A stretch of 17,811 nt of DNA, from assembly GCA_000431075.1 (NCBI GenBank), contig HF986910.1, positions 7,344-25,154 of the forward strand. Direction: 5' to 3'. Below, piece after piece: positions 1 through 6,472 of this stretch. Made by a program: the position numbers and the translations under genes. The DNA is from Firmicutes bacterium CAG:555. GTDB taxonomy: Bacteria; Bacillota; Clostridia; Oscillospirales; Oscillospiraceae. Each line of letters starts with the position of its first letter. Position 1 is the stretch's first letter. The notes below the pieces were generated by a model. That model saw only the letters and a program-made list of their open reading frames with translations, did no database searches and was not told where the DNA came from.

Positions 1-513
1 CCCAACGGCGATATGGCAGTCCCCGGTCCCGAGCAGCGTCTCGGCGAGGACTTCAGCTGGTACAAGGTCGATGATAACGGCAATGTGGTGACCCTTCGCA
101 ACGGCGATCCGTATCTGGATCTTGACCAGTGCCTCGTGGTGTGCAAGACATTCCGTGAGTCCGTTGCCGACCATGTCGCCGATGTCACCCACGAGCTGTA
201 CATGCGCCTTGGCCTGTATGTCGCCGTGGCGATCGCATCGCTGCTCGGCCTCATTGCCGGCTTCATGGGTCTTGCCGGCAAGGGCGGCGCCGCCACCCTC
301 GGCATCATCACCGCAGTACTGGCAGTTGCCTGCAACATCTTCGGCGCATGCACCCGCTACTACGGCTACACCTACCCGCTCAAGGACGGCACCTACTCCG
401 GCACGCTGCAGTTTATCGCACTGATATTGCTCGCAGTCGTCGCAGTAATATTCGCCGTCGCCGCCGCCTCCGCCAAAAAGAAAGCCAAGGCGGAAGCAGT
501 TCCCGCAGCGTAA
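1..513 (+). CDS. Hypothetical small membrane protein, 5' end cut by window edge
   Basis: The reading frame is already open at base 1 and runs to a TAA at 511-513. An in-frame ATG at 13 has no visible ribosome binding site, so the real start is probably outside the window. Counting from that ATG, the first 60 residues are polar. Three hydrophobic segments follow at about 66-87, 93-113 and 132-153, and the tail is rich in lysine and alanine. Family not recognised. The third-position GC bias and alanine-rich composition fit a real coding region. It is the last gene before a decayed insertion sequence, and no clear terminator follows; a weak hairpin at about 540-567 has no U-tract. Function unknown. 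Confidence 0.6.
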   Translation, partial: PNGDMAVPGPEQRLGEDFSWYKVDDNGNVVTLRNGDPYLDLDQCLVVCKTFRESVADHVADVTHELYMRLGLYVAVAIASLLGLIAGFMGLAGKGGAATLGIITAVLAVACNIFGACTRYYGYTYPLKDGTYSGTLQFIALILLAVVAVIFAVAAASAKKKAKAEAVPAA

Positions 514-581
514 TAATCGAAACAACAAAAACTGCTGCGCCGTTTTACACCGAACCGTAAAAAACGGACAATAGACAAAAC

Positions 582-620
582 ACCCCCTATGTAGGAAAAT
601 AGAAGTACTACATAGGGGGT
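582..620. repeat. Perfect 13-base inverted repeat covering the IS orfA ribosome binding site
   Basis: The arm at 582-594 (ACCCCCTATGTAG) is perfectly complementary to 608-620 (CTACATAGGGGGT), with a 13-base loop. The only good Shine-Dalgarno for the downstream ATG at 628 is the G-run of the right arm. In any transcript that enters from upstream, the hairpin would therefore hide the ribosome binding site. That fits the common insertion-sequence strategy of blocking transposase expression from read-through transcripts. The structure is seen directly; the regulatory role is inferred. Confidence 0.75.
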
Positions 621-627
621 AATTTTC

Positions 628-912
628 ATGCCAAGGAAATACGAGAAAGTAGAGAAATTGCTGCCGGAGGTGCAGCGACTGAACGCAGAAGGCTACACAC
701 ATCGGCAGATTGCCGAAAAGCTCGTACTAGGTGGAAAAGAAGTTGTAAAGCAGCTATTGCAGCGGGAGCGGCGAAAAGAAATACCGGGTATCCGCAAGCA
801 ACGAGGACGCAAGTCGGCAAAGACCTTACAAGAGGATAAGCATGAAAACAAACAGCTGAAAATGAAAGTAGAACTGCTGCGGGATTTTCTCTCGCTTATA
901 GGGAAGGAGTGA
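628..912 (+). CDS. IS3-family transposase first frame (OrfA-like, HTH protein)
   Basis: A 94-residue basic protein. The N-terminal helix-turn-helix lies at about residues 10-45 (includes RLNAEGYTHRQIAEKL). A basic linker follows with RKQRGRKSAKTL, then a C-terminal leucine-zipper-like stretch ending ENKQLKMKVELLRDFLSLIG. This arrangement is typical of the small DNA-binding OrfA of IS3-group elements in clostridia. The frame is intact and its TGA overlaps the GTG of the remnant second frame. The catalytic OrfB is missing, so the element cannot move by itself, but the DNA-binding protein could still be made. Identification is from motif memory, not from a database search. Confidence 0.75.
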   Translation: MPRKYEKVEKLLPEVQRLNAEGYTHRQIAEKLVLGGKEVVKQLLQRERRKEIPGIRKQRGRKSAKTLQEDKHENKQLKMKVELLRDFLSLIGKE

Positions 913-983
913 AGGCCGTCGTCAAGTACAAAATCATATACCGTCATAGAGATAAGTACTACATTAGCAAGAGAATTATCTGA
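909..983 (+). pseudogene. Stump of IS3-family OrfB transposase (DDE subunit)
   Basis: A frame starting with the GTG at 909, overlapping the OrfA stop, encodes 24 residues and then stops with TGA at 981-983. The residues KYKIIYRHRDKYYISK resemble the first 20 residues of IS3-group OrfB proteins, which normally continue for about 270 residues with the DDE integrase core. Everything after this stump is gone, which indicates a deletion or rearrangement soon after codon 20. Nothing downstream to 1128 resembles the rest of a transposase. Confidence 0.65.
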
Positions 984-1001
984 AATTGAATATGCGGATA
1001 T

Positions 1002-1050
1002 AGAAAATCACCGAGATTAGCCCATTTAGGACTTTTCTCGGTGATTTTCT
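1002..1050. terminator. Long hairpin, probable terminator (direction uncertain)
   Basis: The 15-base arms at 1002-1016 (AGAAAATCACCGAGA) and 1036-1050 are perfect complements around a 19-base loop. The A/T-rich outer part of each arm supplies a short U-run in both directions. It lies between the IS remnant (plus strand) and the carbonic anhydrase gene (minus strand), which converge here, so it may serve both. It could instead be a relic of the insertion sequence end. Confidence 0.55.
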
Positions 1051-1128
1051 GTTTGCCCTTGCTATGCCTGATAACTTGTTTTCAATACTTCGTTATCAGC
1101 CCGCAGTATTGGACGGAGTTTTTGCGTA

Positions 1129-1683
1129 TCAAAGAATCTCGACGCTGCCGTCGGACAGGCGGTAGAGTGCTCCGACGACCTTGAGGCCGTGGGTCTCCTC
1201 TTTGCGTATCCCGATGCTGCTTTCTATCATTTCGATGCTGTGCCTAACATTCAGACAACAGGCGGTGTAGTCGTCGGTCTCGTCGCCGATGGCGATGCGT
1301 ATCTCATCGGTGATGAACTTGATGTAGCCGTCCGGGTCGTGGTTTATCGCCGCATCGACCGCTCCGCAGTGGTCGTGCCCGAGCACCATGATGAGCTTGC
1401 AGCCGAGGTGCTCGGCGGCGTACTCGATGCTGCCGAGCTGGTGGTTGTCGATCACATTGCCCGCAACTCTGATCACGAACAGCTCGCCGATACCGGCGGA
1501 AAAGATGCTCTCGGGAATGACACGGGAGTCCGAGCACGCAATGATTATCGCATACGGCGCCTGCCCCTGCGAGCAAGTCCGCAGCCGACTTGCAAGCGAT
1601 ATATCCCCGCACCCCACCTCGGCGCCGAGATATTTTTTGTTGCCCTCCATGAGCCTGCCTAACGCTTCCTGCGCTGTAATCAT
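1129..1683 (-). CDS. Beta-class carbonic anhydrase
   Basis: Interconverts CO2 and bicarbonate in the cytoplasm. Counting from the ATG at 1683, the 184-residue protein has the family motif CSDSR with zinc ligand C50 and the D52/R54 dyad. The second zinc site is H103-x-x-C106 in GHDHCGAV, and RVAGNV near residue 72 completes the signature. The ATG at 1683 is preferred over an upstream in-frame TTG because AGAGGTG sits 6-7 bases before it. The length is at the short end for the family but complete. It follows the HEPN-like gene on the same strand by 42 bases and is probably co-transcribed. Two alternative hairpins at 1068-1111 lie just beyond its stop. Confidence 0.93.
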   Translation of the reverse strand: MITAQEALGRLMEGNKKYLGAEVGCGDISLASRLRTCSQGQAPYAIIIACSDSRVIPESIFSAGIGELFVIRVAGNVIDNHQLGSIEYAAEHLGCKLIMVLGHDHCGAVDAAINHDPDGYIKFITDEIRIAIGDETDDYTACCLNVRHSIEMIESSIGIRKEETHGLKVVGALYRLSDGSVEIL

Positions 1684-1725
1684 AATATCACCTCTGAGCA
1701 CAAGTATACTTTCTGCGTAGCGCAA

Positions 1726-2205
1726 TTACAAGCTCCGCAATAGTATTGCGGCGAAAATTATCGTAAGAACGAGAGCCACGATTCCTATGCCGATAACAAT
1801 CCCGAGCGGCTTGCCGGTCGATTCATTATCCGGCGGAGTCGAGGTTGCGCTCCGGGCCTGCCGCTTTCTGCGTTCGGCTTCCGCCTCTGTCGCTTTTCTG
1901 AGCAGCGTCAGCGGGTCTTGCCCCGAGAATATGCGCTCATAAAAATTCAAAACGAACTCCAAGTCCGACGGCTCACTGATTTGGTAAGCGCCCGAATCAT
2001 GAGCGATCTGATTTCTTACCCATCGGACATGCTTGAGCATTTTGTGGTCGGAGCTCCATGAGGGAACACGAAATTGTCCCTGATAAAAACGGTTCTCCAT
2101 TTGAGCGATATACTCGCTGACCCCGTTTCTGCATGAGTACATATCGGCGCAGAGCCTGTCTAAGCGTTTGTATTCCTCAAAAAAATCGTTATCGGTCTGC
2201 CGCAC
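1726..2205 (-). CDS. Membrane-anchored protein with HEPN-like R-x4-H motif, function unknown
   Basis: A 159-residue protein with a helical, charged N-terminal domain (about 1-110), a basic/glutamate-rich linker, and a single C-terminal membrane segment at about 133-156 ending in LRSL. It looks tail-anchored, with its main domain in the cytoplasm. Residues 61-70 read RWVRNQIAHD, containing R64-N-x-x-x-H69, which matches the R-x4-6-H motif of HEPN-fold proteins; many of those are RNases, others only scaffolds. It also recalls clostridial DUF6548-type proteins, from memory only. The GTG at 2205 is chosen over the GTG at 2214 because GAGGTG lies 6 bases upstream of it. An extended -10 promoter sits about 30 bases upstream, and carbonic anhydrase follows. 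Confidence 0.7.
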   Translation of the reverse strand: MRQTDNDFFEEYKRLDRLCADMYSCRNGVSEYIAQMENRFYQGQFRVPSWSSDHKMLKHVRWVRNQIAHDSGAYQISEPSDLEFVLNFYERIFSGQDPLTLLRKATEAEAERRKRQARSATSTPPDNESTGKPLGIVIGIGIVALVLTIIFAAILLRSL

Positions 2206-2233
2206 ATCATTCACCTCGCTTGCTTTTGTGCTG

Positions 2234-2242
2234 ATTGTAGCA
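2234..2242 (-). promoter_or_regulatory. Extended -10 promoter for the HEPN-like/carbonic anhydrase pair
   Basis: On the minus strand the sequence TGCTACAAT gives an extended -10 (TGn followed by TACAAT). No good -35 lies 17 bases upstream; the hexamer there is TTTCCT. The predicted start of transcription near 2227 leaves a leader of about 20 bases, just enough for the GAGGTG ribosome binding site. Confidence 0.5.
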
Positions 2243-2277
2243 CAAAATGTCAGAAAAGGAAAGGCAAACTAAACGCA

Positions 2278-2325
2278 AAAAACGGGCTTCGGAGCAGCCA
2301 ATCGACCGCTCCAAAGCCCGTTTTT
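2278..2325 (-). terminator. Strong intrinsic terminator, second after the tRNA gene
   Basis: The arms at about 2278-2295 and 2308-2325 contain the pairs AACGGGCTT/AAGCCCGTT and GGAGC/GCTCC, with one mismatch and a 12-base loop. On the minus strand the stem is followed by TTTTTT. It stops any transcript passing the first tRNA terminator and insulates the HEPN-like gene promoter. Confidence 0.8.
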
Positions 2326-2362
2326 CTATTATTCGCCCCGCTTTTTGCCCCGAAAGCAAGAA

Positions 2363-2396
2363 AAACCTCTCTTATCCTGGTAGACAAAAGAGGTTT
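2363..2396 (-). terminator. Terminator directly after tRNA-fMet
   Basis: AAACCTCT and AGAGGTTT arms (2363-2370 and 2389-2396) lie about 7 bases beyond the tRNA 3' end on the minus strand, with a short T-rich run after the stem. Confidence 0.65.
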
Positions 2397-2402
2397 CTTT
2401 TA

Positions 2403-2479
<77 letters not shown>

Positions 2480-2503
2480 ATATTGGCTCCTTAGAGCTTA
2501 TAT

Positions 2504-2532
2504 ATAATACCACAACAGGCACACCAAGTCAA
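2504..2532 (-). promoter_or_regulatory. Housekeeping promoter of the tRNA-fMet gene
   Basis: On the minus strand, -35 TTGACT (2527-2532) and -10 TATTAT (2504-2509) are separated by exactly 17 bases. The 5' end of the tRNA lies 24 bases beyond the -10. Confidence 0.85.
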
Positions 2533-2624
2533 TACCCCGACTGCGATTTTTTGCCCGACAGGCTTCGACAGCGCCCTCTGCGGCGTTTAGACAATTTATT
2601 TATCTACTTTATTACAGTTTTCTA

Positions 2625-2653
2625 TTGCAAAACCCTCGGCGACTTGCTATAAT
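2625..2653 (+). promoter_or_regulatory. Housekeeping promoter for the SLH protein gene
   Basis: -35 TTGCAA (2625-2630), a 17-base spacer, and a perfect -10 TATAAT (2648-2653). Transcription would begin near 2660, giving a leader of about 50 bases that contains a small CGGCG/CGCCG hairpin before the GGAGG ribosome binding site. Confidence 0.85.
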
Positions 2654-2711
2654 CGGAACTGATACCGAATTGTAACCGGCGTTGCGCCGCAGTCCGACCG
2701 GAGGTCATTAT

Positions 2712-4784
2712 ATGAAGAAGTTTACCAGAACAATAGCGTGCGTGCTTATCTTTGCAAGCCTGTTTTCGCTCAGTGCCTTTGCTGCGCCCGGCCGTGGGCT
2801 CAACGCATTTGAGAAGATCGCCGATATGGGCAGATACACCTACAGCGACCTTGTCACAAACTACTGGGCTTACTCCGGCATAAAGATCTGCTACGACAGG
2901 GGCATCATGATAGGCTATCCCGACGGCACCTTCGGCCCCGAGGAGACGGTCACCTGGTCGCACGCCGTGACCATCGCCGCCCGTGTGCACTCGGCTTACA
3001 ACAGCAATGCGCTCGACAGCAGCGAGACAGGCGAATACTGGTACTCCGCTTACTATGACTACTGCGTCAAAAACGACCTTTTGCCGAGCACCTGCCCGAA
3101 GTTGAGCACGCTCGATGAGGCGGGCATCTCCCGCTATGACCTTGCCTACATCTTCAGCCGCCTGCTTGACAGCGCCGACACCGCTGCGATAAGCGACCTC
3201 AAAATCGCCGATGAGGCCGACATCCCGGCTTACTACCTCAGTTCGGTCAAGAAAATGTACGCCGCCGGTATAATGAACGGCATGGAAAACAACGAGTTCA
3301 TGGGTCGTGAATACACCACCCGTGCGCAGATAGCGGTCGTCGCCGCACGCCTTGTCGTCCCCGCCGTAAGGCTCGGCCACGACACGAAGGCAAACGCCGC
3401 AATGGCAGATTATCAGGCCAATCTTGAAAACGACAGCGTCGCCGTCCAGCTCGGCAGCGACTACTACGCCATCTACAAGTCCTACTCCGACCCGCAGACC
3501 GAGGTCTACTCCCTGTACCTAACGGACATGAACGACAAGCACACCGAGCTGTACTCCTGCACGGACGGCGAGTATCTCAACAACATCAGTGTCTACAACG
3601 GCAAGGTCTACTTCTGCCGTGCCACCGCCGGAACGGCCAGCGGCTCGCTTTTGTGCTACGACCCCCTTTCCGAGGAGTTCACCACCGTTTACCATGGCAA
3701 GATAGTCGAAAGCTACTGCTTCTATAACGGCGGCCTGTACGCTCTGCTGTTCTCGACTTATGCCGACAAGCCCGCAGATTATAAGTACGACTTCGGTAGG
3801 ATCTCCGGCGGCAGATTCTCCGCCATCCACAGCGGCTACACCTACGCCGAGGCCCGCTCGTTCACGCCCTACGGCTGGAACGGCAAAATTTACTTCAAGC
3901 TCGGTGTTGACGGCGCAACAAATCTCTTTGCCTACACCATCGCAGACGGCACTATCTCCAAGGTGTCCTCGGCCGATATAAACACCAGCTTCTACGACGG
4001 CCATGTCATGTACTTCCTCGCCTACGATGCCGACGGCAACTACGACTGCAAGCTCTATGCCATGAGCCTTCAGTGTCCGGGCGTTATCTACACGCAGGGC
4101 GAGTTCCCCGCCGCCACCAACAGCAAATTCCGCTCGCTGTACAAGCACGGCGACCTCGTCTACTGCCTGTCGTCGTTTAACCGCAATATCTACTCCATGG
4201 ACGAAAACGGCACTACGAGGATCGCACTCATGTGCGGCGGCGTGTACAATGCGCTCAACTTCACAAAGGACAAGGCGATGCTCATCCCGAACACGCTCGT
4301 GACCAGCAACCCCAATGAGATTCGCCAGTATAACGCCAAGACTCTGTCGTCGAGAACGCTCTACGGCGACGCCATCGGCCTTAGCTGCTACTACACCGGC
4401 GCATACTTCACTCCCGACGACGGTCAGGCCGTTTACAGCACGACCGACAGTGTCAGCACCGTGTCGAAGCTTCCCATCACCGTGACGGAGGCCTTTACCA
4501 AGGGCGCAGACCTTGTCGTTCGCACAAAGTACACAAACTCCACCGGCAGCAATATCAAGCTGCGTGCGTACATCATAAGCGTTGCGGTCAACGGTCAGGT
4601 CATCGCCACCGATGTAAACCGCATGCCCGGCTTCGAGCTTAAAAACTACGGCATACAGACCTTCACCTTCGTCATTGGCTCGGACGATATCACTCGCAGC
4701 ATCGACCTTTCAAAGGACAAGATATCCATTCAGATAATCCCGACCTACGATATCATCCCCGAGCAGACCAAAACCGGCAAATAA
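2712..4784 (+). CDS. Secreted SLH-domain surface protein with propeller-like repeats
   Basis: A 690-residue protein. Residues 1-25 form a classic signal peptide (MKKFTRTIACVLIFASLF, cleavage probably after AFA). Three SLH modules follow at about 44-93 (with GYPDGTFGPEETVTWSHAV), 106-150 and 164-214; these bind pyruvylated secondary wall polymers and hold proteins on the cell surface. Residues about 240-550 contain repeated short blocks such as YNGKVYFCRA, YNGGLYAL, WNGKIYFKLG and HGDLVYCLSS, each about 50 residues apart, suggesting a beta-propeller of the DUF5050 kind. The last 90 residues look like a beta-sandwich. The ATG at 2712 follows GGAGG at 7 bases; the in-frame upstream alternative lacks both site and signal peptide. 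Ligand unknown. Confidence 0.88.
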   Translation: MKKFTRTIACVLIFASLFSLSAFAAPGRGLNAFEKIADMGRYTYSDLVTNYWAYSGIKICYDRGIMIGYPDGTFGPEETVTWSHAVTIAARVHSAYNSNALDSSETGEYWYSAYYDYCVKNDLLPSTCPKLSTLDEAGISRYDLAYIFSRLLDSADTAAISDLKIADEADIPAYYLSSVKKMYAAGIMNGMENNEFMGREYTTRAQIAVVAARLVVPAVRLGHDTKANAAMADYQANLENDSVAVQLGSDYYAIYKSYSDPQTEVYSLYLTDMNDKHTELYSCTDGEYLNNISVYNGKVYFCRATAGTASGSLLCYDPLSEEFTTVYHGKIVESYCFYNGGLYALLFSTYADKPADYKYDFGRISGGRFSAIHSGYTYAEARSFTPYGWNGKIYFKLGVDGATNLFAYTIADGTISKVSSADINTSFYDGHVMYFLAYDADGNYDCKLYAMSLQCPGVIYTQGEFPAATNSKFRSLYKHGDLVYCLSSFNRNIYSMDENGTTRIALMCGGVYNALNFTKDKAMLIPNTLVTSNPNEIRQYNAKTLSSRTLYGDAIGLSCYYTGAYFTPDDGQAVYSTTDSVSTVSKLPITVTEAFTKGADLVVRTKYTNSTGSNIKLRAYIISVAVNGQVIATDVNRMPGFELKNYGIQTFTFVIGSDDITRSIDLSKDKISIQIIPTYDIIPEQTKTGK

Positions 4785-4792
4785 AACTTCAA

Positions 4793-4815
4793 GCCCTGCG
4801 GCCAAGCCGCAGGGC
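4793..4815. terminator. Bidirectional terminator between convergent genes
   Basis: The 10-base arms GCCCTGCGGC (4793-4802) and GCCGCAGGGC (4806-4815) are perfect complements, followed by CTTTCTTTTG on the plus strand and TTGAAGTTTTATTT on the minus strand. It separates the SLH gene from the convergent 96-residue protein gene. Confidence 0.85.
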
Positions 4816-4831
4816 CTTTCTTTTGCTTTAC

Positions 4832-5122
4832 TCAATCGATGGGGCACACGCCTCGCACCTCCATCGTGTCGGTATCGACGATGACGCACAGCTTCATGCC
4901 GCATGCGGTGTCGCAGCCGCTCGGTACGATGACCTCGGCGTAGTTGCCGGTGCGGTCACAAAAAAGCTTCACATTCTTTGCAGGCACCTCACGGGTGCAG
5001 GCGGCCTCGGCTGCTGCGGTCTCGACGGCACGGTGGCGAATTTCTTCTTCATTGTAATCGACAACAAAAAGGACCTTAGAGAAAAGATCGAAGCTGGCCG
5101 CTGTTTCATTCAAATCAGTCAT
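4832..5122 (-). CDS. Hypothetical 96-residue cysteine-rich protein
   Basis: The ATG at 5122 has a perfect AGGAGG 9 bases upstream, which decides the start; the frame is open further upstream but that part has no site. The protein is acidic and soluble, without signal peptide or membrane segment. It carries six cysteines at residues 42, 55, 70, 74, 79 and 93; the group C70-x3-C74-x4-C79 with C93 near the end could bind a metal. A predicted beta-rich half (residues 50-95) follows a helical half. Family not recognised. It is a single gene that converges on the SLH gene across a shared terminator. Confidence 0.7.
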   Translation of the reverse strand: MTDLNETAASFDLFSKVLFVVDYNEEEIRHRAVETAAAEAACTREVPAKNVKLFCDRTGNYAEVIVPSGCDTACGMKLCVIVDTDTMEVRGVCPID

Positions 5123-5504
5123 TTTATATTCCTCCTGTTTACGGCTATGATAATACCCGCACTTTTTTAAGCGGGTGTAACGAAATATAAAACAAAGCTT
5201 AAAATTTCTTCGGACATATTTTAAAATTCGTTTAAGTGTGCAGCTGCAGATGCCGATGTAATCAAGTCGACGGAAGCCAAACACCGGTGAAGCTTCAATT
5301 TGCATTTTTCAATACGGATTGAAGATTTAATAGTCGCTTTTGCCGTAGCCCGGCCGGTTACTGTGTATTAAATATAGTCTGTACATCAACCCATCGTGCA
5401 TCCCAAAACGCATCGACTTTTGTGCGCAATCAACAACAAAGCGACAACACAGTTGTGCAAAGTGACAAATCGCAAAATTATTGATAAAAAATCGACAAAG
5501 GGTA
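5123..5504. other. Intergenic stretch with little recognisable content
   Basis: No convincing coding frame is seen. A short hairpin ACCCGC/GCGGGT at 5155-5176 encloses a T-run and lies in the leader of the 96-residue protein gene. The sequence becomes A/T-rich from about 5170 to 5250 and again from 5400 to 5505, as expected for promoter regions. No clear -35/-10 pair for the minus-strand gene could be picked. Confidence 0.5.
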
Positions 5505-5533
5505 TTTACAAGCGGGGCGAGATGTGCTATTAT
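5505..5533 (+). promoter_or_regulatory. Housekeeping promoter of the putative small RNA
   Basis: -35 TTTACA (5505-5510), a 17-base spacer, and -10 TATTAT (5528-5533). Transcription should start at about 5540, right at the first hairpin of the downstream transcript. No start codon with a ribosome binding site follows before the terminator. Confidence 0.75.
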
Positions 5534-5539
5534 TCAATC

Positions 5540-5707
5540 GTCAGATAAATAACAAGCTATCCTGAAAACATTTTTTACTTTCTCTCTCTATTTTGTTTAG
5601 GCTGCTTAGCAGTCCTGCGCCGGGTCTCCTCACCCGACGCAATCCCAAGGTACCAATCTTGAATAAAAGAGCTGCGCTTCTCCTGTGCGCAGCTCTTTTA
5701 TTTTTTT
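5540..5707 (+). ncRNA. Putative trans-acting small RNA with two CUCCU loops
   Basis: A self-contained transcription unit of about 168 bases lies between a near-consensus promoter and a perfect intrinsic terminator, with no credible open frame. The following pairings are visible. 5541-5547 pairs with 5558-5565 with one bulge, 5602-5605 with 5609-5612 (loop TTA), and 5616-5625 with 5632-5641 (one mismatch, loop CTCCTC). The terminator stem is 5664-5677 with 5687-5700 (loop TTCTCCTGT). Between them lies a long unpaired pyrimidine tract (5571-5596). Both larger loops show CUCCU, complementary to AGGAG ribosome binding sites, as in known Gram-positive C-rich-loop regulators such as RsaE and LhrC. 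It has no sequence match I recognise. 6S RNA was considered, but the long closing stem is missing. Confidence 0.6.
5664..5707 (+). terminator. Perfect 14-base-pair intrinsic terminator of the small RNA
   Basis: TAAAAGAGCTGCGC (5664-5677) pairs exactly with 5687-5700 around a 9-base loop, followed immediately by a run of seven T (5701-5707). Confidence 0.92.
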
Positions 5708-5736
5708 AGCGAATGCCCCCGCAGCATAGTCTGTAC

Positions 5737-5833
5737 TGCGTCAGCCCGACCGATGGCTGCACATTTTAGTTAAAGTCGTCCGTCAACCTGTCGGTGCGGT
5801 ACAAAAAAATCTGAGTGCCATAGCGCTCAACTT
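5737..5833 (+). repeat. R1 structured repeat, copy a
   Basis: First copy of a roughly 95-base repeat. It starts with TGCGTCAGCCCGACCG, identical to copy b at 8035, and then matches that copy with scattered substitutions and small gaps to CTCAACTT/CTCAGCTT. Hairpins: CAGCC (5742-5746) with GGCTG (5755-5759), and TGAGTGC (5812-5818) with GCGCTCA (5823-5829). It lies between the small RNA terminator and the promoter of the first sigma gene. Confidence 0.75.
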
Positions 5834-5890
5834 AACCGGCAGCTTAACCTGCTAACTCAACAAAACCGTGGGATTTGGTGCCGCATCGTG

Positions 5891-5896
5891 TATAAT
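5891..5896 (+). promoter_or_regulatory. -10 element for the first ECF sigma operon
   Basis: A perfect TATAAT (5891-5896), 33 bases before the GTG start. No recognisable -35 lies 17 bases upstream, so the promoter may be weak, activated, or read by another sigma factor. Its position also argues against starting the protein at the in-frame ATG at 5888. Confidence 0.45.
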
Positions 5897-5929
5897 ATAG
5901 CAGAGGGTAGGGCGAGAGGAGGCGATGCT

Positions 5930-6472
5930 GTGAAACAGCCGGAGATAATTGAGCTGCTGCTGACACATGACGAGCGGGGCATGGAGGCTCTGCTGCTGCA
6001 CTACGGGCCGCTGATGCGGTATGTCATTGCGCCCATTTTGCCCGATGCGCATGATCAGGCCGACTGCGTGTCGGAGGTCACGGTGCGTGTCTGGGAGAAG
6101 ATCGGCCAATTTGACGCAGGCCGCGGCAGCTGGAGCGCCTGGCTGACTGCGGTATCCCGAAACACGGCATTGAACTACGCACGAAAGAACGCCCGACACA
6201 GCGGGCTGGATGAGATACCGCCAGACACGCCGTCACCCGAGCCTACGCCCGAGGAGGTCGTTCTTCAAAAAGAGCGCCAAGCGGCACTTCGCAGTGCCTT
6301 GGAAAAGCTCTCACCGAAGGACAGAACGCTGTTTTACCGCAAGTATTATTACTTACAGTCCACGGCTCAGATAGCCTCGGAGCTCGGCCTGACCGAGCGT
6401 GCGGTCGAGGGCAGACTGTATCGCCTGAAGCAGCGCCTGCGCAGGATGTTGGGAGGTGAAGCGCATGAGTGA
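5930..6472 (+). CDS. ECF-type RNA polymerase sigma factor (first of two)
   Basis: A 180-residue sigma-70 family protein that directs RNA polymerase to alternative promoters. The sigma-2 region is at about 10-88, including the DCVSEVTVRVWEKIGQFD core-binding and -10 contact segment. After a proline-rich linker, the sigma-4 region is at about 115-172 with helix-turn-helix STAQIASELGLTERAVEGRL for -35 recognition. There is no region 1 or 3, as is usual for ECF factors. The GTG at 5930 is chosen because AGGAGG lies 8 bases upstream; an in-frame ATG at 5888 precedes the -10 element. Its last 8 bases overlap the start of the next gene, so the two are probably translationally coupled. The downstream membrane protein is its likely anti-sigma or sensor. 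Confidence 0.92.
   Translation: MKQPEIIELLLTHDERGMEALLLHYGPLMRYVIAPILPDAHDQADCVSEVTVRVWEKIGQFDAGRGSWSAWLTAVSRNTALNYARKNARHSGLDEIPPDTPSPEPTPEEVVLQKERQAALRSALEKLSPKDRTLFYRKYYYLQSTAQIASELGLTERAVEGRLYRLKQRLRRMLGGEAHE

Noticed and set aside
2622..4148. Long open frames on the minus strand opposite the SLH protein gene
   Set aside because: They lack ribosome binding sites, give valine- and glycine-rich sequences with no domain, and arise from the codon bias of the real plus-strand gene with signal peptide, SLH motifs, promoter and terminator.
5540..5707. 6S RNA, SRP RNA or tmRNA
   Set aside because: No long 5'/3' closing stem with central bubble, no GGAA-type SRP helix and no tRNA-like ends or tag frame are visible. 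6S cannot be fully excluded without a covariance search.
5888..5929. N-terminal extension of the first sigma factor to the ATG at 5888
   Set aside because: That ATG precedes and overlaps the region of the -10 element and has no ribosome binding site; the GTG at 5930 has AGGAGG at proper distance.
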